A stretch of DNA of 64,000 bases from Peribacillus frigoritolerans (GTDB lineage: Bacteria; Bacillota; Bacilli; Bacillales; DSM-1321): contig NZ_KV440950.1 in assembly GCF_001636405.1 (NCBI RefSeq), positions 4,196,778 through 4,260,777 on the forward strand, given 5' to 3'. The translations under genes were made by a program, and so were the position numbers. A model generated the notes under the pieces. The model was given only the letters and a program-made list of their open reading frames with translations. It ran no database searches and was not told where the DNA came from. Below, one piece after another: positions 55,189 through 64,000 of this stretch. The first letter of the stretch is position 1, and each line of letters opens with the position of its first letter.

Positions 55189-56748
55189 TCATTTTCTGTT
55201 CCTTTTGGATAATTTTATCAATGATAAATATTCTTTGCCGAAACGAATCCAGTTCGGTTTGGCAGAAAAATAGTTCTGAAACAGCGATAAAAAACTCGTG
55301 TATTTCCCTTCATATGGATACCATTGTATTTCTGTATCGTTTTTACCTTTATCGATCATGATTGCTTTTTCATGGCAGAAAATCTTCAATCCATGCTCGC
55401 CATGATAGCGGCCAACCCCACTTTGTTTGGCACCGCCAAATGGTAAATGATGATTAGCAACCGTAATCAGCACATCATTGATCGTCACCGCACCGGTTAC
55501 TAACCGTGACGCAATCCGACTTGCTTTTTCCCTATCCATTGTCCAAACGCTGGAATTGAGTCCATATTCACTTTCATTTGCCAGGGCGATCACTTCTTCC
55601 TCCGTATCGAAAGGCACAACAGGCAACACGGGTCCGAACGTTTCTTCTTTCATGATTTTCATGGAATGATCGACATTGGAAAGAATCGTCGGCGGAATGA
55701 AATGGGTCTTCCCCGTTTTCCACTCTTTCGGAGGTGTTCCGGTTTCAAGTACGGCCCCTTTATTCAGTGCATCCTCCAGTTGGCCAGCCACAATATCGAC
55801 TTGTTTAGGGAAAGTCATTGAACCGATATCATCCTGCGATTGCACCCCCTGCCTCATGGACTTCGTTTTTTCTTTAAGAAGCATCAGGAATTCCTTATAA
55901 ACAGGACGTTCCACATAAACCCTTTCAACACTCATGCACACCTGCCCACTATTTGTGAAAGCCCCCCAAAGAGCCCCGTTCACAGCCCGTTCCAGGTTAG
56001 CATCACGCAGAACGATCATCGGATCCTTACCGCCAAGCTCCAAAGTCGTTGGGATCAGGTCTCTTGCTGCAACCTCACCAATCATTTTTCCGGTCCTTAC
56101 AGATCCAGTAAAAAATATATAATCTGGTTTTTGCTCAGTTAATGCTGCACCCAATTCTTTTCCTCCATGGGCAAACTGTATAGTTCCTTCTGGGAAACCA
56201 GCTTCAAGAAACAGATTTTCGATGCACGCCCCAACTAAAGGAGTTACCTCTGATGGTTTGGCGATGACAGTATTTCCAGCCGCTAGGGCATTAAGAATGG
56301 GAACCATGGAAAGCTGCAGCGGATAATTCCATGGTGAAATGACGAGAATCGTTCCACGGGGCATATAATGGACATAAGATTTTTTACCAATTAACAAGAG
56401 TGGAGTGGTGACCTTCCGTCCGGAAAGAGTTTTCACTGCATGTTTCTCGATATGCTTGATTGCATCGATCGTTGGCATGATGTCAGCAACCAGCGCTTCA
56501 ATTTTCACTTTTCCCGCATCTTTTGAAATGACTTCTGCTATTTCATCCATCCTTTCAACCATCAATAAACGGAGCCGTTTTAAATAGTGCAGCCGTTCCT
56601 TGATGGGAAGATTCGACCATGATTGGAACGCATGTCTTGATTTCATATATATATGAGGAATCGACTTCAATGGTGTTGGGACGATTTCCGCAATCTTCTC
56701 ACCTGTTGCCGGAGAAAACACTTCCAACTTGTCATGTATTTCTTCCAT
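55189..56748 (-). CDS. Aldehyde dehydrogenase superfamily protein
   Basis: The 519-residue enzyme has the NAD(P) motif FTGSVRTG, the Glu in LELGGKDP and the catalytic Cys in NSGQVCMS. PWNYPLQLSM supplies the NAD-loop Asn. The C-terminus is about 40 residues longer than the most common ones. The closest group is the class-3/fatty-aldehyde or coniferyl-aldehyde type, so fatty-aldehyde oxidation is a possible role, but no substrate can be read. GGGGAG precedes the ATG. Not obviously part of an operon. Confidence 0.88.
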   Translation of the reverse strand: MEEIHDKLEVFSPATGEKIAEIVPTPLKSIPHIYMKSRHAFQSWSNLPIKERLHYLKRLRLLMVERMDEIAEVISKDAGKVKIEALVADIMPTIDAIKHIEKHAVKTLSGRKVTTPLLLIGKKSYVHYMPRGTILVISPWNYPLQLSMVPILNALAAGNTVIAKPSEVTPLVGACIENLFLEAGFPEGTIQFAHGGKELGAALTEQKPDYIFFTGSVRTGKMIGEVAARDLIPTTLELGGKDPMIVLRDANLERAVNGALWGAFTNSGQVCMSVERVYVERPVYKEFLMLLKEKTKSMRQGVQSQDDIGSMTFPKQVDIVAGQLEDALNKGAVLETGTPPKEWKTGKTHFIPPTILSNVDHSMKIMKEETFGPVLPVVPFDTEEEVIALANESEYGLNSSVWTMDREKASRIASRLVTGAVTINDVLITVANHHLPFGGAKQSGVGRYHGEHGLKIFCHEKAIMIDKGKNDTEIQWYPYEGKYTSFLSLFQNYFSAKPNWIRFGKEYLSLIKLSKRNRK

Positions 56749-57520
56749 AACTACTCCCCTTGCTTAAACTTTTTTTATCGGTACTCCATATCATTTTTAT
56801 GCTTTAAATAAAGATCGACCGAGGAGGAACACCTCCTCTGAAATGCAGCAAAACTTCTCGGCTGCACAGCTGTCAAAACGCTCTTTTAAAAGTGAAATTA
56901 GGATGCCTGGAAGAATTGATAAGAGCACCTGAGCACTTTTCTTGAACAGATATACGTTCTTATACTTCACTAAACGTACGAAAATTCTCCCCCTGAACCC
57001 TCTTTATATAATGCCAGAGACACAGCAGCCTGTATAATATAATCGCTTGGAACCAACTTCACAACCGGTTCTTTCTCTTCATAAGATTCCTGACCGATTC
57101 CCTGCCGCTTAATCGGTGTATTCCCCTTAAGATGAATTACACTAACAAATTCGTTTACAGTTTACAGTATCCACTGCATCACATCACGTTTTACAACTCA
57201 ATTGGTGAAGCTCCATGCCATCTCCATCGCAAATACCATTAACTTAATCTTCCAGACATGATAACACTTCAAAATGGAATATATAGTAAATTTTTTCGTT
57301 ATAAAAAGGAATATTCACTTTTTTATCGAAGGTAATTATATAAGAATCGAAATTCTGATAATCCGGCATAGACAAGTTTATTGGTTTTAGTGTTTAATAC
57401 TGGGTAATGGGAGGATAAATTCATATTATCGAACAAAAATTATTATCTATATAACCGATTTTCCGTTACTATATAAGAAGGCGATTTTTTCGCGCATACA
57501 TATTTGAGGTGAGCGCACAA
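56749..57520. other. Gap of about 770 bases before the FtsW-type gene
   Basis: No convincing gene. An unusual open frame of 63 sense codons is on the minus strand at 56970-57161 (listed apart). The part next to the FtsW-type gene (57290-57508) is AT-rich and presumably holds its promoter. Confidence 0.5.
56970..57161 (-). pseudogene. Start-less open frame, probable gene relic
   Basis: On the minus strand 63 sense codons read continuously (…IHLKGNTPIKRQGIGQES… and …YIIQAAVSLALYKEG…) to a TAG. The mixed amino acids with helical pattern look protein-like, but there is no ATG/GTG/TTG with a binding site and two in-frame stops interrupt a similar-looking stretch just upstream (to about 57256). 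It may be a decayed small gene; I do not recognise the family. Confidence 0.3.
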
Positions 57521-58714
57521 GTGAAAAGAATAATTAAAGCATACGACTTCCCTATTTTCATCGCTGTCGTATTACTCTGTTTGTTTGGTTTAGTCATGAT
57601 TTACAGTTCGAGCATGATCACTGCTGTCGCTCGATACGGCCAGTCCATGGATTTCTTCTTTGAGAAACAAAAAACGGCCTTTCTCATTTCATTCGTGGCA
57701 ATGATCGTCACGATGATTCTTCCTTATAAGATGTACAAAAACAAAATGTTCTTGATGTCTATGATGTTTGGAATGGCCGGTATCCTTTTGCTGTTATTTA
57801 TCTTCGGCCATACAGCAGGAAATGCCACAAGCTGGTTCAAGTTAGGGACAGCATCGATACAACCTGCGGAATTTTCCAAGTTAGCCATAATCATTTATCT
57901 GGCAGCCATTTACGGAAAAAGGCAGGATCGAATCAATAGTATTGATAAAGCCGTCATCCCGCCGATTTTCTTTCTGGTATTCATCTGCTTTTTAATCGGA
58001 ATACAGCCTGACTATGGAACGGCAGCGGTCATTTTCCTGATTTCAAGTACCATGATCATTTCATCCGGGATGTCTTTTAAGAGTATATTCAAACTCTCTT
58101 TGATCACTGCGATATTCGTTGCCATATTTGCATTGGGGGTACTCGTGACAGGAAATTTCTCAGCCGTTCTTACTGAAAATAAGATGTCTCGTTTTACCGG
58201 GTTTGCAGACCCTTTCGGAAAGGCAGGAGAAAGCGGGTATCAACTCGTGAATTCCTTATTCGCCATAGGTTCCGGCGGCCTTACTGGAGTGGGACTTGGT
58301 GACAGTGTACAAAAATACGGGTATCTGCCTGAATCACATACTGATTTCATCATGGCCGTCATTGCAGAAGAGCTCGGGATATTCGGAGTGGGATTCGTTC
58401 TATTGACACTAGGTTTTATCGTCCTGAGGGGATTTGTACTTTCAGCCAAATGCAAAGATCCATTTGGAAGTCTTTTATTGATCGGCATCTCATCCATGAT
58501 CGGCATTCAAGTCGGTATCAACGTCGGCGGAGTGACCGGACTTATCCCAATTACAGGGATCACCCTTCCATTCATCAGTTATGGAGGATCTTCCTTACTG
58601 CTGCTCATGCTTTCAATGGGCATATTCCAAAATGTCGTCATGCGAATGAATTTACTTGAACAGAAAGAAAAAGTCGTGTCCATCCCAAAAGATGAGATCG
58701 CGTCTTCAAAATAA
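57521..58714 (+). CDS. FtsW/RodA/SpoVE-family glycosyltransferase
   Basis: This 397-residue protein has ten helices and SEDS hallmarks: the WFKLGTASIQPAEFSKLAIIIYLA segment, IQPDYGTAAV and LPESHTDFIMAVIAEELG with the key Asp, and TGITLPFISYGGSSLLLLM near the C-terminus. SEDS proteins polymerise peptidoglycan from lipid II together with a partner PBP. The start is GTG eight bases after GAGGTGA. It is not in the ylaO or spoVE context of B. subtilis as far as I recall, and has no PBP beside it, so this is probably an extra paralog. Confidence 0.9.
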   Translation: MKRIIKAYDFPIFIAVVLLCLFGLVMIYSSSMITAVARYGQSMDFFFEKQKTAFLISFVAMIVTMILPYKMYKNKMFLMSMMFGMAGILLLLFIFGHTAGNATSWFKLGTASIQPAEFSKLAIIIYLAAIYGKRQDRINSIDKAVIPPIFFLVFICFLIGIQPDYGTAAVIFLISSTMIISSGMSFKSIFKLSLITAIFVAIFALGVLVTGNFSAVLTENKMSRFTGFADPFGKAGESGYQLVNSLFAIGSGGLTGVGLGDSVQKYGYLPESHTDFIMAVIAEELGIFGVGFVLLTLGFIVLRGFVLSAKCKDPFGSLLLIGISSMIGIQVGINVGGVTGLIPITGITLPFISYGGSSLLLLMLSMGIFQNVVMRMNLLEQKEKVVSIPKDEIASSK

Positions 58715-58720
58715 TCGATC

Positions 58721-58760
58721 AAATCCCCCCTGACATTTCTGCTAATGTCAGGGGGGATTT
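58721..58760 (+). terminator. Terminator of the FtsW-type gene
   Basis: AAATCCCCCCTGACAT / ATGTCAGGGGGGATTT, 16-bp stem with an 8-base loop. Confidence 0.9.
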
Positions 58761-58784
58761 GCCTTCTCTGAAGGTTTTGGATGT

Positions 58785-58821
58785 AAAAAAACAGGCAGTC
58801 GAATCCGACCGCCTGTTTTTT
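58785..58821 (-). terminator. Terminator of the NhaC-type gene
   Basis: ACAGGC and TCG pair with GCCTGT and CGA-type arms, with A6 and T6 flanks; it abuts the NhaC-type stop. Confidence 0.8.
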
Positions 58822-60200
58822 CATTTATAATGGATACCGATTTTAGTAAAGCCAGAAATCAGGCTAAGCAAAGGACAAAGTAGGCAGAAAAATGCAAACG
58901 GAGCATATTCAAGGGTTGAAACACCCAAAACCTGTGTCAAGAATACACCGCAGACACCCCAAGGAACCAAAGGATTCACAACTGTTCCCGCATCTTCAAG
59001 TACCCTCGCAAGCGTTTTGGGCTGCAGGCCTAAATCATCATATTTCTGCTGAAAAGCTTTCCCAGGCAGTATAACTGACAAATACTGTTCACCCACTAGG
59101 AAATTCACGCTGATTCCTGCAAATACAGTAGCGGAAATCACTTTCGCTACACTCGTCAATGAGTCCTGGATTGCATTTAAAATAGAAGGAATGACTCCCA
59201 ATTCAAACAATAGTCCGCCCATCGCCAATGCCAGCAACACCATCGAAACGGAGAACATCATACTTTCAATTCCGCCCCGCGATAGGATTGAGTCAAGTTG
59301 TTCCATTCCACTCTTCAGTACAAAACCGCCGTATAAAATATCCGCTAGTTTTGCAACCGTCAAACTTGGGGTTTGTATGAAAGCAATGACAGCCGCCGAA
59401 ATGATTCCTGCTGACAATGTCGGAATCGCTGACACCTTTTTCAAAGCCATGATTAGAACGATGACAAACGGAATCAAACTCCATATGCTTATATTCGTTT
59501 CCATTTCCAGGGCCTTGGTCATGGCTTCGATTTCCTCAACGCGAGCAACTTTGACATTCGGTGAAAGGAAGTAAAAGATGATAAGCGATATGAAAAAACC
59601 TGGAATCGTAGTCCAAAGCATATTATTAATATGTTCAAATAATGGTGCTCCAACCGTTCCCGATGCAAGGTTGGTAGAGTCGGATAATGGAGACATTTTA
59701 TCGCCAAGAAATGCACCGGAAATGATAGCACCGGCTGTAATCGCCAACGATAAATCCATCGCCGCCGCCATCCCTATCAAAGCAACGCCGATTGTTGCTG
59801 ATGTTGTAAGTGAACTCCCGATACAGAGCCCAATTAGGGAACACACCAGAAATGTGATTGCATAGAAATATTCACCAGAAATCCAGTCAAACCCATAGAA
59901 CATGATGGTAGGGATTGTCCCGCTTGCCATCCAGATCGAAATCAGCATGCCAATGAAAAAGAATATATAGATGGCTCCCATACCAGTGCCTGCACCTTTG
60001 ACGATAGCTGCCTCCATAATCGAAAATGGCAGCTTCTTGAACTTTCCATAAACAAATAGAAATAGGAGTGCCGCTATAATTGGAATATGGGGGGCAAGTC
60101 CATAATGAATGATGCCAGTTGCAATGATTAAGAAAAGAACGGCCAAAACCCCGATTGCTTCAGGTAAGGAGAGTTTTAGCTTTGCATCTTCAAGACGCAT
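58821..60200 (-). CDS. Na+/H+ antiporter, NhaC family (MleN-like)
   Basis: A 459-residue membrane protein with about 12 helices. The GAFLGDKMSPLSDSTNLASG segment, and later FLVGEQYLSVILPGKAF and VNPLVPWGVCGVFL are typical of the NhaC family. Members include NhaC and MleN, the Na+/lactate-malate antiporter. GGGG lies 9 bases before the chosen Met; the earlier Met lacks a site. A malic enzyme gene and an AEC carrier lie close by on the same strand, so a malate/lactate coupling is plausible. Confidence 0.88.
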   Translation of the reverse strand: MRLEDAKLKLSLPEAIGVLAVLFLIIATGIIHYGLAPHIPIIAALLFLFVYGKFKKLPFSIMEAAIVKGAGTGMGAIYIFFFIGMLISIWMASGTIPTIMFYGFDWISGEYFYAITFLVCSLIGLCIGSSLTTSATIGVALIGMAAAMDLSLAITAGAIISGAFLGDKMSPLSDSTNLASGTVGAPLFEHINNMLWTTIPGFFISLIIFYFLSPNVKVARVEEIEAMTKALEMETNISIWSLIPFVIVLIMALKKVSAIPTLSAGIISAAVIAFIQTPSLTVAKLADILYGGFVLKSGMEQLDSILSRGGIESMMFSVSMVLLALAMGGLLFELGVIPSILNAIQDSLTSVAKVISATVFAGISVNFLVGEQYLSVILPGKAFQQKYDDLGLQPKTLARVLEDAGTVVNPLVPWGVCGVFLTQVLGVSTLEYAPFAFFCLLCPLLSLISGFTKIGIHYK

Positions 60201-60936
60201 GATGTATTTCCCCGCTTTCATGTTGTGTATTCACTGAGGTAAGGATCGGACCTTTTCATTCCTCATAATTACTGAAACGCTTTTAAGCACTAAAGTTACT
60301 AGCTAAATATAAAGGAGTTTCAGGTGATTGTCAAAGGAATAATAATCTATTTTAGTAGAATTCGATTCTTCATTCCTTTTTATCACAAAACGAAAACCCA
60401 TACTTTGCTTCGTATAGGCTCAGCCTAGTATACCCTAGGATATAAGTCCTCTTCTTTGCTTTGCCCCCAAATAGGGCCCTGTCTTAATCCCATACCGATG
60501 TCCCTACAATTCTTTCAGTTATGTCGTAGTCCCACCTAAATGAACAGCAAACCGTTCCTGATCATAGATAAATTGGCTTTTGACTATGATTCATGTACAC
60601 CGAATATTTAGATTTAAAATTTCATCAACTGCTGCATTCGAATGTGTAATTACACAAATTCTTTGATTATAATCTTATTTTGATTAATAGTGAATTTTTG
60701 CAATTGATACTTTTTGCGACGCATCTTCCTGGGCTTATACCTTTATTAAAACGCCATCCATACCTTTTAAACTATCTATTTTATTAATTTTCCTTTACCT
60801 TTAACATAGCCTTAAATAAAAATAGCCAACATCTCCTCTTTTCAAAAAAAGGTTAATGTTATACAATAAGTTTGTTAAGTATTTCACAAACTTCCGTTGA
60901 AAAGTATCCATCCAAAAAGGATGGATACTTAGAAGG
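60201..60936. other. Gap of about 730 bases with a possible gene relic
   Basis: The minus strand at 60370-60570 has pieces such as DITERIVGTSVWD, then a stop, then RALFGGKAKKRTYILGYTRL in one frame. It looks like decayed coding DNA, but no family is recognised. A terminator for the AEC gene ends the gap. Confidence 0.4.
60901..60932 (-). terminator. Terminator of the AEC carrier gene
   Basis: AAGTATCCATCC / GGATGGATACTT with an A5 loop and T4 on the minus strand; near the stop at 60937. Confidence 0.85.
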
Positions 60937-61884
60937 CTACATTAACAAGGATATATAGATAGGTAAAGTAATTAAAGATAGAATGGTACTAATTACAAAT
61001 GAAGATGCTGTTTCAGTTGATAACGAATCAAATCTAGTTGAAATCATTGCCGCTACAGCAGATCCCGGAAATGATACTAGCAAAATGGCTTTAATTGTAT
61101 CTGCATGATCAAGGCCAATTAAATGAGCAACCAGAATCATATATAATGGAATAGCCACAACTTTTAAAATGGAAATACCAAAAGCAATTGGTCGTAAGCT
61201 AATCTTACGGATACCCACGGTTACACCAACAGCAAATAATGCAACCCCAGATGTCACTGACCCAATTTGATCGAACGCATTTTTTATGATATCCGGTGCC
61301 TGGAACCCTAATAGTGTTAATACAACAGCAAGTAAGGGAATACATGCAAGCGGTTCGCTAAGACCATGCAAAACGATACCCAGAATGTTTGTTTTTTCAT
61401 CTTTAGATTTACCCAATCCGGATTGTCCGACCGTACCAACTATTGTTGCTAATGGATCTAGAAGGGCATTCACCACAATACCGGTAATCGCAATAGGTAT
61501 AGCTATCTCTTGTGCCCCAAACAAGCTGCCTAATACAGATATCCCCATAAAAGCAAAGGCTGGCTGAGTTGCGTTTAATGAAAACATAGATGCTTTAGTT
61601 AAATCGAATTTAAACACCAAACGAGCCACTATTAAAAGGATAATGTAAAAGCCAATAACACCTATGGTCATAGTTAAGAAAAATGACCATTGATTAATTA
61701 AGGTTTGTTTTGAGGTTGTTGTGATCCCAATGAATAAGTGTGCAGGTAATGCAAATTTTGTAACTAACGTGTTAAGCCCTTTGGATGATTCTGAATTAAA
61801 AACTTTAAAATATCCACCCAAATAACCAATAATAATTGTAAAAAAGATTGGTATTAATGTTAAAAATATATTCCCAATATTCAC
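60937..61884 (-). CDS. AEC-family (auxin efflux/malate) carrier
   Basis: A 315-residue membrane protein of ten helices in two inverted five-helix halves; the second half has the typical helix-break GSAVAAMISTRF. AEC proteins move malate and other carboxylates in Firmicutes (MleP). The start is GTG with a weak site. The gene is 119 bases downstream of the malic enzyme on the same strand, so the two are probably co-transcribed and work together on malate. Confidence 0.85.
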   Translation of the reverse strand: MNIGNIFLTLIPIFFTIIIGYLGGYFKVFNSESSKGLNTLVTKFALPAHLFIGITTTSKQTLINQWSFFLTMTIGVIGFYIILLIVARLVFKFDLTKASMFSLNATQPAFAFMGISVLGSLFGAQEIAIPIAITGIVVNALLDPLATIVGTVGQSGLGKSKDEKTNILGIVLHGLSEPLACIPLLAVVLTLLGFQAPDIIKNAFDQIGSVTSGVALFAVGVTVGIRKISLRPIAFGISILKVVAIPLYMILVAHLIGLDHADTIKAILLVSFPGSAVAAMISTRFDSLSTETASSFVISTILSLITLPIYISLLM

Positions 61885-62003
61885 TCGAGATGCACTTCTC
61901 TTTCCAAAAAATTGTCCTATTTAAAAGATTACTATGACTGACTTATACGGAGATTCCCCTAAAACGGATCCCCTTACTTTTGAGACAACAAAATAATCTG
62001 GAT

Positions 62004-63698
62004 TTATTTCCCACGAATAGTTTTGTACTCCGGCTTCCACATGGATTCTGTTATTGCTTTTTCAATATCTGTTATATCCGCTTTCGCAATGCCTTCTTCA
62101 ATGGCTGTCTTTGCCACTTCAATGGCTACAGATTTGGAAACCTCCTGCAATTGTTTGATTGAAGGGAGTAAAGAAGCACCAGGCTTACTGCTATCCGATA
62201 ATCTTGAAACAGCAGATGAGGCTGCTGCAAGCATTCCCTTAGAGACTTTTGTTGCTTCTGCGACAATTGCACCAAGTCCAAGTCCTGGGAAAATATATGC
62301 ATTATTAGATTGTCCGATTGAATAAATCACATCATTATAGTCAACATCATCAAACGGGCTTCCTGTCGCTATTAAGGCTTTACCTTGAGTCCACTTTATA
62401 AGGTCTTCAGGAACAGCTTCCGCTAAGGAAGTCGGATTTGACATCGGCATAATTATAGGATGTTCCACGTGCTTTGCCATTTCTTTTACAACTTCTTCTG
62501 AGAAAGCCCCTGTTTGACCAGAAGTACCGATTAAGATGGTTGGTTTAACCTTTTTTATTACCTCTAATAATGGAATAATTCCGACTTCATTGCGCTCCCA
62601 GTCCTCGACTTCCTCAGCTTTCCGGCAATACGACTTTTGGAATTTCAAAACATCTGGAATGTCATCTATCAACAATCCACGATAATCGACGGCCCAAAAG
62701 TTACCATATGCCTCTTCTCTGGAAACGCCATCTAGGATCATGGCTTCAACCATTTGATCAGCATTACCAATTCCTGCTGCACCTGGACCAAAAACAACAA
62801 CCCTTTGTTCCTTTAAAGGAACACCAGTTACTTGTAAGGCAGACATTACGGCGGCTAGTGTTACTGCACCTGTACCTTGTATATCATCATTAAAAGTGAG
62901 AATTTTTTCGCCATAATTATCGATTATATTTCGTGCATTTATATTCCCCAAGTCTTCCCAGTGAAGTAATGCCCTTGGGAAGAAGGCTTGAGACATTTTA
63001 ACAAATAAATCAATGAATTCGGTGTATTCATCACCGCGAACACGCCCAAACCTGTTACCAATATACAGTGGATCACTAATCAGGCTTTCATTGTCTGTCC
63101 CAACATCCAGGACAATAGGTAGCACCCTGCTTGGATCAATTCCCGCAGCTGCTGTGTAGACTGCCAATTTGCCAATGGCTATGTTAATTCCACCAACTCC
63201 CTGATCTCCGATTCCAAGAATACTTTCAGAATCTGTAACAACTATTAAATCGATATCATCAGATGAAAGGTCCAGGTTTATAAATGCATCTTCCATTCCC
63301 TCCATATTATCAATAGATAGGTAAAGACCTCCTGGACGGTGATATTCCTGGGAGTACTGTTGAATAGCCTCCCCTACAGTAGGTGTGTAAATGATCGGCA
63401 GTATTTCACTTAGATGGTCTTTAAGTAGCCGGTAAAACAGGACCACATTCCTATTAAATAAATCATATAACATTCCATTCTTCCGAATATTGCTCGGTTG
63501 AGTGGAGAATTGTTCATAAGCTCTTTTTACTTGTTCCTCAAGAGTAAGCACCTGGGATGGTAGCAAGCCTACCAATCCTAGCTCCTTTCTTTCTTCCTTA
63601 GTGAAAGCGACCCCTTTATTAATAAATGGGTTTGACAGAACACCTTTTCCTCTTAAAGTTGTATCCAAACCCGTTTTTGTCTTTTCATAAGCTGTCAT
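62004..63698 (-). CDS. NAD-dependent malic enzyme
   Basis: The 564-residue protein has the malic-enzyme core: [32 protein letters not shown] with catalytic residues, the metal segment [11 protein letters not shown], and the NAD motif [15 protein letters not shown]. It converts malate to pyruvate and CO2, or is related to the malolactic enzyme. AGGAAGAGG precedes the ATG. With the AEC carrier and the NhaC-type antiporter it makes a malate utilisation set. B. subtilis has MaeA and MleA of similar length; I cannot tell which is closer. Confidence 0.92.
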   Translation of the reverse strand: MTAYEKTKTGLDTTLRGKGVLSNPFINKGVAFTKEERKELGLVGLLPSQVLTLEEQVKRAYEQFSTQPSNIRKNGMLYDLFNRNVVLFYRLLKDHLSEILPIIYTPTVGEAIQQYSQEYHRPGGLYLSIDNMEGMEDAFINLDLSSDDIDLIVVTDSESILGIGDQGVGGINIAIGKLAVYTAAAGIDPSRVLPIVLDVGTDNESLISDPLYIGNRFGRVRGDEYTEFIDLFVKMSQAFFPRALLHWEDLGNINARNIIDNYGEKILTFNDDIQGTGAVTLAAVMSALQVTGVPLKEQRVVVFGPGAAGIGNADQMVEAMILDGVSREEAYGNFWAVDYRGLLIDDIPDVLKFQKSYCRKAEEVEDWERNEVGIIPLLEVIKKVKPTILIGTSGQTGAFSEEVVKEMAKHVEHPIIMPMSNPTSLAEAVPEDLIKWTQGKALIATGSPFDDVDYNDVIYSIGQSNNAYIFPGLGLGAIVAEATKVSKGMLAAASSAVSRLSDSSKPGASLLPSIKQLQEVSKSVAIEVAKTAIEEGIAKADITDIEKAITESMWKPEYKTIRGK

Positions 63699-63958
63699 AG
63701 ACGTTCCCTCTTCCTAAAAATGTATATTTAAAAATGATCATTACCAGGCAATAGAGTATATTCTTCCCTGGGGAAGTGTAATTACTAAAAGAAAACTGTA
63801 AAAAGGAAAATAAATATACAGTACAAAAATAATATTTCCTCATTACTGCTTATCTGTTCAATCTTGTGAAAAATTCATAAATAACTCAATCGCCAGTCTA
63901 TATCTTAGTAGTCATTTACGGAGGACACTAGCTTATTTAACTAATTTTAGTATTATGT

Positions 63959-63995
63959 AATTAAAAAAAGTAAGCAGCACTTTGGCTGCTTACAG
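63959..63995 (-). terminator. Terminator of a gene beyond the right edge
   Basis: GTAAGCAGC / GCTGCTTAC hairpin with T7 on the minus strand. Confidence 0.7.
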
Positions 63996-64000
63996 ATAAC

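Noticed and set aside
60240..60310. A cre-like site TGAAACGCTTTTAA upstream of the NhaC-type gene
   Set aside because: The spacing in the TGNAANCG half is one base short, so it does not fit the CcpA consensus.

Overview
The window looks like chromosome from a low-GC, endospore-forming Bacillaceae, most like Peribacillus / Bacillus simplex-group organisms. This is an inference from gene content and codon style. It carries an alpha/beta-type small acid-soluble spore protein (sspD), sigI-rsgI, three orphan sporulation-type histidine kinases, a Spo0E-like phosphatase, kre, cheV, ptsHI and a Mn2+-sensing yybP-ykoY riboswitch. Most core genes match a run of the B. subtilis 168 map as I recall it (ykuI, ykuE, kre, cheV, patA, ykwC, ptsHI, ykvS, ykvI, mhqR, kinD, kinE, ykrP, ktrD, sspD, rsgI, sigI, ykoY), in the same overall order but broken up by accessory blocks.

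Layout. 0-7 kb: end of a redoxin-like gene, a secreted protein, the degenerate EAL protein YkuI, an SLC13/RCK-type permease, Tat-dependent YkuE and a tandem crcB pair. 7-12 kb: a PY-rich protein, kre, cheV, a CorA-type Mg channel and patA. 12-18 kb: two oxidoreductases, ptsHI and a FetAB/YjkAB-type ABC pair. 18-24 kb: a nuclease lipoprotein, a cluster of non-coding repeats including a four-unit tandem array with a 180-bp period, a small sigma factor, ykvS, a lipoprotein and ykvI. 24-31 kb: pepF, mhqR, kinD, an MFS pump, a ZIP transporter and a Spo0E-like gene. 31-37 kb: kinE, ykrP, a B12-type radical SAM protein and small spore-type genes.

37.4-48.4 kb is the main accessory block: a 12-gene, same-strand acyl-CoA catabolic cluster with its own TetR regulator. 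Two identical 14-bp palindromes lie upstream of its two halves, and one of them sits just downstream of a good sigma-A promoter. Besides beta-oxidation enzymes it encodes an APH-fold kinase of the ACAD10/11-LvaA type, an ACAD11-like acyl-CoA dehydrogenase and, unexpectedly, a ComB-family phosphatase. I infer a phospho-acyl-CoA route, for example for 4-hydroxyacids.

48.4-64 kb: a KinC-like kinase, ktrD, sspD, rsgI-sigI (RsgI has a long repeat-encoded hydrophilic tail), riboswitch-controlled ykoY, an aldehyde dehydrogenase, an FtsW/RodA-type protein next to a long gene-poor gap, then an NhaC-family antiporter, an AEC carrier and an NAD-malic enzyme that probably form a malate/Na+ module. At least two dispersed non-coding repeat families and a decayed transposase tail mark the mobile or rearranged parts. 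I saw no tRNA, rRNA, CRISPR array, prophage or intact insertion sequence.
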